From positions 558,001 through 622,000 of the forward strand of contig BGZK01000159.1 of assembly GCA_005406025.1 (NCBI GenBank): a DNA stretch of 64,000 bases, written 5' to 3'. Positions 59,494 to 64,000 of this stretch are shown here, in pieces (position 1 is the first letter of the stretch; every line of letters starts with the position of its first letter). Source of the stretch: Eumeta japonica. Its lineage: Eukaryota > Arthropoda > Insecta > Lepidoptera > Psychidae. The notes beneath the pieces are model-generated. The model was not told the origin of the DNA. It saw only the letters and a list, made by a program, of their open reading frames with translations, and made no database searches. The position numbers and the translations under genes were made by a program.

Positions 59494-59830
59494 TTCGTTA
59501 TATTATATTTTAATACATAAAAATTAGATGATGATTAGATGGGAGATAAGTTGGATTCAAATTGAATATTTAATGTAAAAACAAATATAAAAGGCGTAGA
59601 AAAAAATAAATAAAGGGGGCATTCAATTGTGAGAGATTTACTTCGCGGAAAGTCGTAATTAGACTCTCGCATGCAACATGTTACCATGCAGCATGCGACA
59701 CACCGCCGTCCCTCGAATCTGTTCTTCCACTACGAAACTCTATCCAATGTATTGAATATGTGTCAATAAATACGACAGTCTTTTTTTCCTGAAGATACGC
59801 TGACTTGACACGAAAAGTTAAAAAAGCATG
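59494..59830 (+). repeat. second copy of the 38.9-kb foldback element, cut by a mariner
   Basis: It matches 38860-39200 at most positions (for example TGCAGCATGCGACACACCGC, CACTACGAAACTCTATCCAA, GATTTACTTCGCGGAAAGTC). Similarity stops where the mariner begins at TA 59831-59832, so the right arm should lie beyond the mariner, outside the window. Confidence 0.8.
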
Positions 59831-60101
59831 TATTGGGTTGGTAAAAAAAGTTTTTCCGTATTTTATACTCAAATTCAATATAATTTTTCATCACATTTTA
59901 TGTACATTTAATTATAATATGTATACGCCGTTTTGTCAACAACTTGTTGCCATTTGTAAGTAGTGACATAATCTCATTGCTGTAGAAATTTTGGGACTAC
60001 TAATCAAAAAACTGCGCCAAGTAGTTTTGACAGTTCTCTCTTGATGTTGACCTAACATGAATCTGAAGAGTCTGACTGACCGATATCATCTGGAGTATTA
60101 A

Positions 60102-60655
60102 CTACCCTTTCTGTTGATCAATTCGGGCCGTTTTATTTTCTACTTCTTGCTTGAGTTTCATCATCTCTTGGCAGTAAAGATTCAAATTGGTGGTTTTGCT
60201 CGACAGTAAAAGCTCATAATGAATAATGTTTTTCAAATCCCACCATACATATGGCATCATTTTTTGCGAATTAATTCGGGTTTCCCCATAGTCTAGAGCT
60301 TGCTTACCTTTTGACCATGATCTTTTTTGCACTTTCTCGTCGTAGGTAATCTATTTTTCATTTCCAGTGTTCAATCTTTCCAAAAATTTTTCGGTTTCAT
60401 TACGTTTCAATAGAATATCGCAAATAAATATACTAATCATTAGATTTCTTTCAGTGAGCTCGTGTGGCACCCAAGTACCGAGCTTCTTCCAATGGGTGAA
60501 AACTATTTTGTTTGTCAATTCGCAGCTTTTCAGCTATATTGTATGAATTAATGTGCTGATCTTGCTCTATTCTTTCCAAAATAGCATTGACTTTACCCGT
60601 AATACGTCGCCCACAGCGAGGTTCATCTTTGACATCAAAATTATAGTCTAAGATC
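60102..60655 (-). pseudogene. mariner transposase remnant, C-terminal portion
   Basis: Minus-strand blocks: DVKDEPRCGRPITGKVNAIL (hinge after the DNA-binding region), DKQ...HPLEEARYLGATRAH, ERLNTGNEK-stop-ITYDEKVQKR (first Asp), GKQALDYGETRINSQKMMPY, VWWDLKNIIHYELLLSSKTT (second Asp). The region with the third Asp is lost. There are at least two stops and one frame change. Confidence 0.75.
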
Positions 60656-61115
60656 CGGCTGCTAAATTAGTACATTAATAATTTAGATTATCAAGAGTTA
60701 ATTTTTAAGTATTTTTACAACTAGGAAAAGTCATTTTACATCAGGTGCCAACTAAAAATTGCCCGCCAGTATTAATAATTAAATTATTATTAATTGACTT
60801 TTAGATAAATATTTCGTTTACATCTTATGGGAATAAAACTTACACCAATACACAACAGTGTATTTAAAAGATCTGAAAACTTACAGTTGCCATCGATCGC
60901 TTAGCCGCAACCTATACGCAGCCAGGTGTAAACAGGTATAATTTTGTTTAAAATTTTCGTTTATAATGTATACTCATTTCATTTATACCACATTAAAGCT
61001 TATTTTTTTCTGTATTTAATGACATAAAGCTGCCTATATAAAAAAGCCCGCAAGTCAAAGTTTCTTACCCTTAAACATGCTAAGTATTAAAAATAGAGTG
61101 ACAGAGAGTGAGTAC
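60656..61115 (+). repeat. left terminal inverted repeat
   Basis: It matches the reverse complement of 63308-63768 almost throughout. Visible differences include a few bases in the TTAATAATTAAATTATTATT stretch near 60770 and single changes near 61000. The inner end is at GAGTGACAGAGAGTGAGT. Confidence 0.9.
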
Positions 61116-61117
61116 GA

Positions 61118-62743
61118 GTGCATTTTTTTTCCGAATGTTTTGAAGACCCTACAAGATTTGTTAGACCAATAAAACGTATTAAAATATTTAATTTTGCATC
61201 TGACTGTGTAAAAAGAAATATAAAAAATAAAAATGGAAATAAAATTTTAATAAAAATGCAACGAGATATTTTTGGACGTCTGCTAGCAATTGCTATAAAA
61301 CAAAAGGTTAATATTGGGTAGTGTTTGTCTTTTCCTCTTGCACCGATACCTCCGGCACTGTTCTCATGTTTAGGAGATATGTTGAAAACTGATAAGTCAA
61401 CTTTAAGCAAACAATTGACGTCTCAAATTGACTCAGAAAATCCTGACAAAATTGACATAGAAATAATTGATGGATTTTATTATATGTATCAAATAGGTGC
61501 AACTCTGCCACAAACATTTGGCAAACTTGCTGAGTCAATTTTGATAAAACTGTGTGCCAAAAAGGCTAAAGAAGTTCATATCGTCTTAGATAGATATTTA
61601 AAACCGTCTATAAAGGACTGCGAAAGACAAAACAGGGAAGGTATTGACATACCTTATACGATTAATGGTCCTTTACAAACAAAGCCAAATGATTTCTTAA
61701 AATCTTTAAAAAATTTTTGTTTCAAAGAAGCTTTGGTTAAATTTTTAGCTCAGCACTGGGAGGATGATTCACTTGTCTCAATATTAAAAGATAAAAAAAT
61801 TTTATTACTGTTGGAGAGAAATGTTTTCATATAGTTGCAATGGAAACAAAGTAGCAAAAATAATGAGGATGATTTGACATGTGATCATGAGGAAGCGGAC
61901 ACAAGGATTGTATATCATATAAGTAAAGTCCCGGAGCATTCCAACATTCTCATTAAAGCATCTGATACTGATATTCTGATAATTTTGTTAGGTAATATAC
62001 ACCGATTTCCTACTATGAAAATTTGCTTAGCAAACGGCGCATCCAAAAGAGGTAACAAAGATGAAATATGTATCAACTATTCGAAATTATCGAAAAAATT
62101 AGGCCCAACTTTGTGTCATGCGCTTCCAGCATTTCATGCTTTCACCGGAAGTGATTACACTGCTGCTTTCTTTAACAAAGGAAAAGTTCGTCCCTTGAAA
62201 ATTTTTATAAAACATGAAAAATTTCAAAAAATTTTTACATCATTAATTTATCCTTATGATATTGAAGATGATGATAAAATTGAAACGGTGCAAGAATTCA
62301 CCTGCCTTATGTACGGGATACCTAAATGTCAAAGTGTTAATGAAGGAAGATTTATCATGTTTAATAAAATGTGTGGCTCAAAAAATACAAATGAGGAATT
62401 TATAAAAAATATTAAAGGCTTCGACTCAACTCATATTCTGCCATGTTGGGAGTCTTTAAAACAAAAGATCTTGAGAACTATTTATGTGAATTCTATGTGG
62501 TTGAATGCTACTGGGTCAAATTGTATTCAGTTTAGCGCAGAGAATAATGGCTGGCTAATATTCGATGGCTCTCTGAAACCAACATGGTTTTTAGGAAATG
62601 CAACACCTCTAGAGGTAGAGAACATCATTCTAGGTGATTCCCAGGACGATTCTGCTGATAACGAAGAAGATTCTGATGTATGTAGTGACGAAGTTGATAG
62701 CAGCGATGATAGTGAGAGCAGCTTGGAATCCGACTATGAATAA
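61118..62743 (+). pseudogene. FEN1/XPG-like PIN nuclease-type protein, frame broken by two TAG codons
   Basis: One frame of 542 codons runs from an ATG just inside the left terminal repeat to a TAA. TAG codons interrupt it at 61319-61321 (codon 68) and 61832-61834 (codon 239). There is no frameshift. Motifs in order: RDIFGRLLAIAI (about 50); PLAPIPP; IEIIDG (Asp about 118); VHIVLDRY (Asp about 158); CDHEEADTR (258-261); IKASDTDILIILLG (Asp 283, 285); HALPAFHAFTGSDYTAAF (Asp about 346); and a long Asp/Glu/Ser tail (about 506-541). The series Asp, Asp, EEAD, DTD, TGSD parallels the metal-binding acids of FEN1/XPG-type PIN nucleases (EAEA, D-x-D, GCD). Proteins with HEEADTR and SDTD motifs are common in arthropod and cnidarian repeats, by memory. 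Nuclease activity is inferred, not shown. Confidence 0.6.
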
Positions 62744-63307
62744 ATGGCAAGAAATAAAATCTAAAAATTTTTTAATTAATTAATTAATTAATCAATCTTT
62801 TCTTTTTTTAAAACATTCTTGTTTATTCTGTATAAGCAGATAATTATTTTGTAACTTATTATGATAACTATTCAATTATATTATTGTCTGTAATTTACTG
62901 TAAATAATTTGTCACCTGCGATTGAATTGAAAATATAAATAAAATAACACATTTATTAAATTAATTAGATTTTTTACTTTAAAGTAAAAGTTTTGTTATG
63001 TGGTTCAAAAAACAACTAATCAAAAATCTAACGTTTTGCAAGATATGTCTGTGAGTTTTTCATTTTATGATTATTATTATTTTAATATTTAATGCAATTG
63101 TTATTTTCTGAATAATATTTAATATTACTTATAAATTAAATATTATTTTGTTAAATATTGATGTTTTATTCGTTTCATTTTAGAGCATTTGAATCATTTT
63201 ATTACTAGTTAGGTCGTTGGTTGAGAACCCTATTTATCGGAGCATGCGCAATAGCGCAAAAACACGTTCAGCTGGCATTTAGTATCCTTGTCTAACAAGT
63301 AACCTCG
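62744..63307. other. 3' untranslated/internal part of the 3.1-kb element
   Basis: AT-rich DNA with a TTAA tandem run at 62769-62797. No further coding motif was seen. Confidence 0.6.
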
Positions 63308-63768
63308 CGCACTCACTCTCTGTCACTCTATTTTTAATACTTAGCATGTTTAAGGGTAGGAAACTTTGACTTGCGGGCTTTTTTATATAGGCAGCTTTAT
63401 GTCATTAAATACAGAAAAAAAGAAGCTTTAATGTGGTATAAATGAAATGAGTATACATTATAAACGAAAATTTTAAACAAAATTATACCTGTTTACACCT
63501 GGCTGCGTATAGGTTGCGGCTAAGCGATCGATGGCAACTGTAAGTTTTCAGATCTTTTAAATACACTGTTGTGTATTGGTGTAAGTTTTATTCCCATAAG
63601 ATGTAAACGAAATATTTATCTAAAAGTCAATTAATAATATTTTAATTAATAATACTGGCGGGCAATTTTTAGTTGGCACCTGATGAAAAATGACTTTTCC
63701 TAGTTGTAAAAATACTTAAAAATTAACTCTTGATAATCTAAATTATTAATGTACTAATTTAGCAGCCG
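63308..63768 (-). repeat. right terminal inverted repeat
   Basis: Reverse complement of the left terminal repeat, from CACTCACTCTCTGTCACTC inward edge to AGCAGCCG at the outer edge. Confidence 0.9.
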
Positions 63769-63772
63769 GATC

Positions 63773-63983
63773 CCGTACTATTACTGGACTGAAAACGCTT
63801 GAACCAGTTTTATAAGACTCTTACTGACACCGCGTTAAGTTCATAAACGTAACAAATTTCTTTCGTGGCTTCTTTCGCATTTTTCCCTTTTTTGCAATAA
63901 AACTTCAAATTATATCGAATATCTACGTTAGATTCACTAATTGTGGTGAACGTAAAAACTATATAAAAATGGGGAGACACCAT
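63773..63983 (-). pseudogene. mariner transposase remnant, N-terminal portion
   Basis: The frame starts at an ATG at 63983-63981 on the minus strand. It reads an IRYNLKFYCKKGKNAKEATK segment, then a stop, then NWFKRFQSSN, the mariner DNA-binding region. It stops at the GATC beside the 3.1-kb insertion; the following DVKDEPRCGRP block is found on the other side at about 60640. Bases 63984-64000 are mariner 5' leader. Confidence 0.75.
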
Positions 63984-64000
63984 TTTTAGTTTTTACTTTT

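Larger units (their letters stand above)
60656..63768 (+). mobile_element. 3.1-kb element with ~460-bp terminal inverted repeats and a nuclease-like gene
   Basis: The ends read CGGCTGCTAAATTAGT and its complement ACTAATTTAGCAGCCG. GATC flanks both ends (60652-60655, 63769-63772), consistent with a 4-bp target duplication. The host mariner transposase resumes on the other side, so insertion is certain in kind, although a one-base shift of the exact edge cannot be excluded. The long terminal repeats differ at only a few positions, implying a young insertion. Between them is one long reading frame (61118-62743) and about 560 bp of AT-rich DNA with a TTAA run at 62769-62797. There is no DDE transposase, reverse transcriptase or tyrosine recombinase motif. 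The superfamily is unknown to me. Confidence 0.8.
59833..64000 (-). mobile_element. mariner element on the minus strand, split by a 3.1-kb insertion, runs off the window
   Basis: The element's 3' terminal repeat begins TTGGGTTGGTAAAAAAAGTT after TA at 59831. The transposase remnant is in two parts, one on each side of the insertion 60656-63768. The 5' terminal repeat is beyond base 64000. Without the insertion it would be about 1.05 kb inside the window plus the missing end, a normal mariner size. Its terminal repeat differs from those of the other two mariners, so this is a third lineage. Confidence 0.8.

Noticed and set aside
61087..61538. Minus-strand open frames of 76-107 codons
   Set aside because: Antisense shadows of the nuclease-like frame and of the left terminal inverted repeat.

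Overview
The window looks like nuclear DNA from an insect, most likely a moth or butterfly. It is AT-rich and almost free of host protein-coding sequence. It is packed with decayed transposable elements and short dispersed repeats of the kind I know from lepidopteran genomes: RTE-type LINE pieces, D34D mariners, tRNA-derived SINE heads, and repeats carrying a GGTTCCGTAC or ACCGACTTCAAA motif. The order-level assignment is inference from these repeats. No host gene, rRNA, functional tRNA or CRISPR array can be supported.

Layout. 1-4.1 kb is AT-rich with a strong CpG-rich island at 2.58-2.96 kb. 4.449-6.074 kb is a complete but degenerate hAT element with a perfect 8-bp target duplication. A foldback element follows at 6.38-7.0 kb. 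From 7 to 27 kb there is noncoding DNA with GC-rich islands, a 0.72-kb element with internal tandem repeats (13.4-14.1 kb) and scattered repeat fragments. At 27.26-29.13 kb lies a minus-strand LINE reverse-transcriptase relic split by a 0.83-kb element, whose pseudogene joins the two ends of an unclassified arthropod repeat protein. 30-38 kb is a gene desert with islands, one of which (30.2-30.7 kb) carries an octamer and homeodomain-like sites. 38.86-39.45 kb is a foldback element, 40.4-41.6 kb a mariner, 43.48-43.87 kb a MITE full of ACTAATT motifs. 46.7-50.7 kb holds hAT-like, SINE and LINE pieces; 53-56 kb holds more GC-rich islands; 57.2-58.35 kb is a second mariner.

The most interesting part is 59.5-64.0 kb, a three-level nest. 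A second copy of the 38.9-kb foldback repeat is cut by a minus-strand mariner, which is itself cut by a 3,113-bp element (60656-63768). That element has about 460-bp near-identical terminal inverted repeats and GATC on both sides. Its single long reading frame encodes a protein whose acidic motifs resemble a FEN1/XPG-type PIN nuclease rather than a DDE transposase. The frame has two in-frame TAG codons and no frameshift. This is the best candidate for an under-described mobile system here.

The genes do not form a host pathway; the window is a record of successive insertions. The recurrent CpG-rich islands in otherwise AT-rich DNA would fit regulatory DNA around, or in a long intron of, a developmental gene, but that cannot be shown from this window alone.
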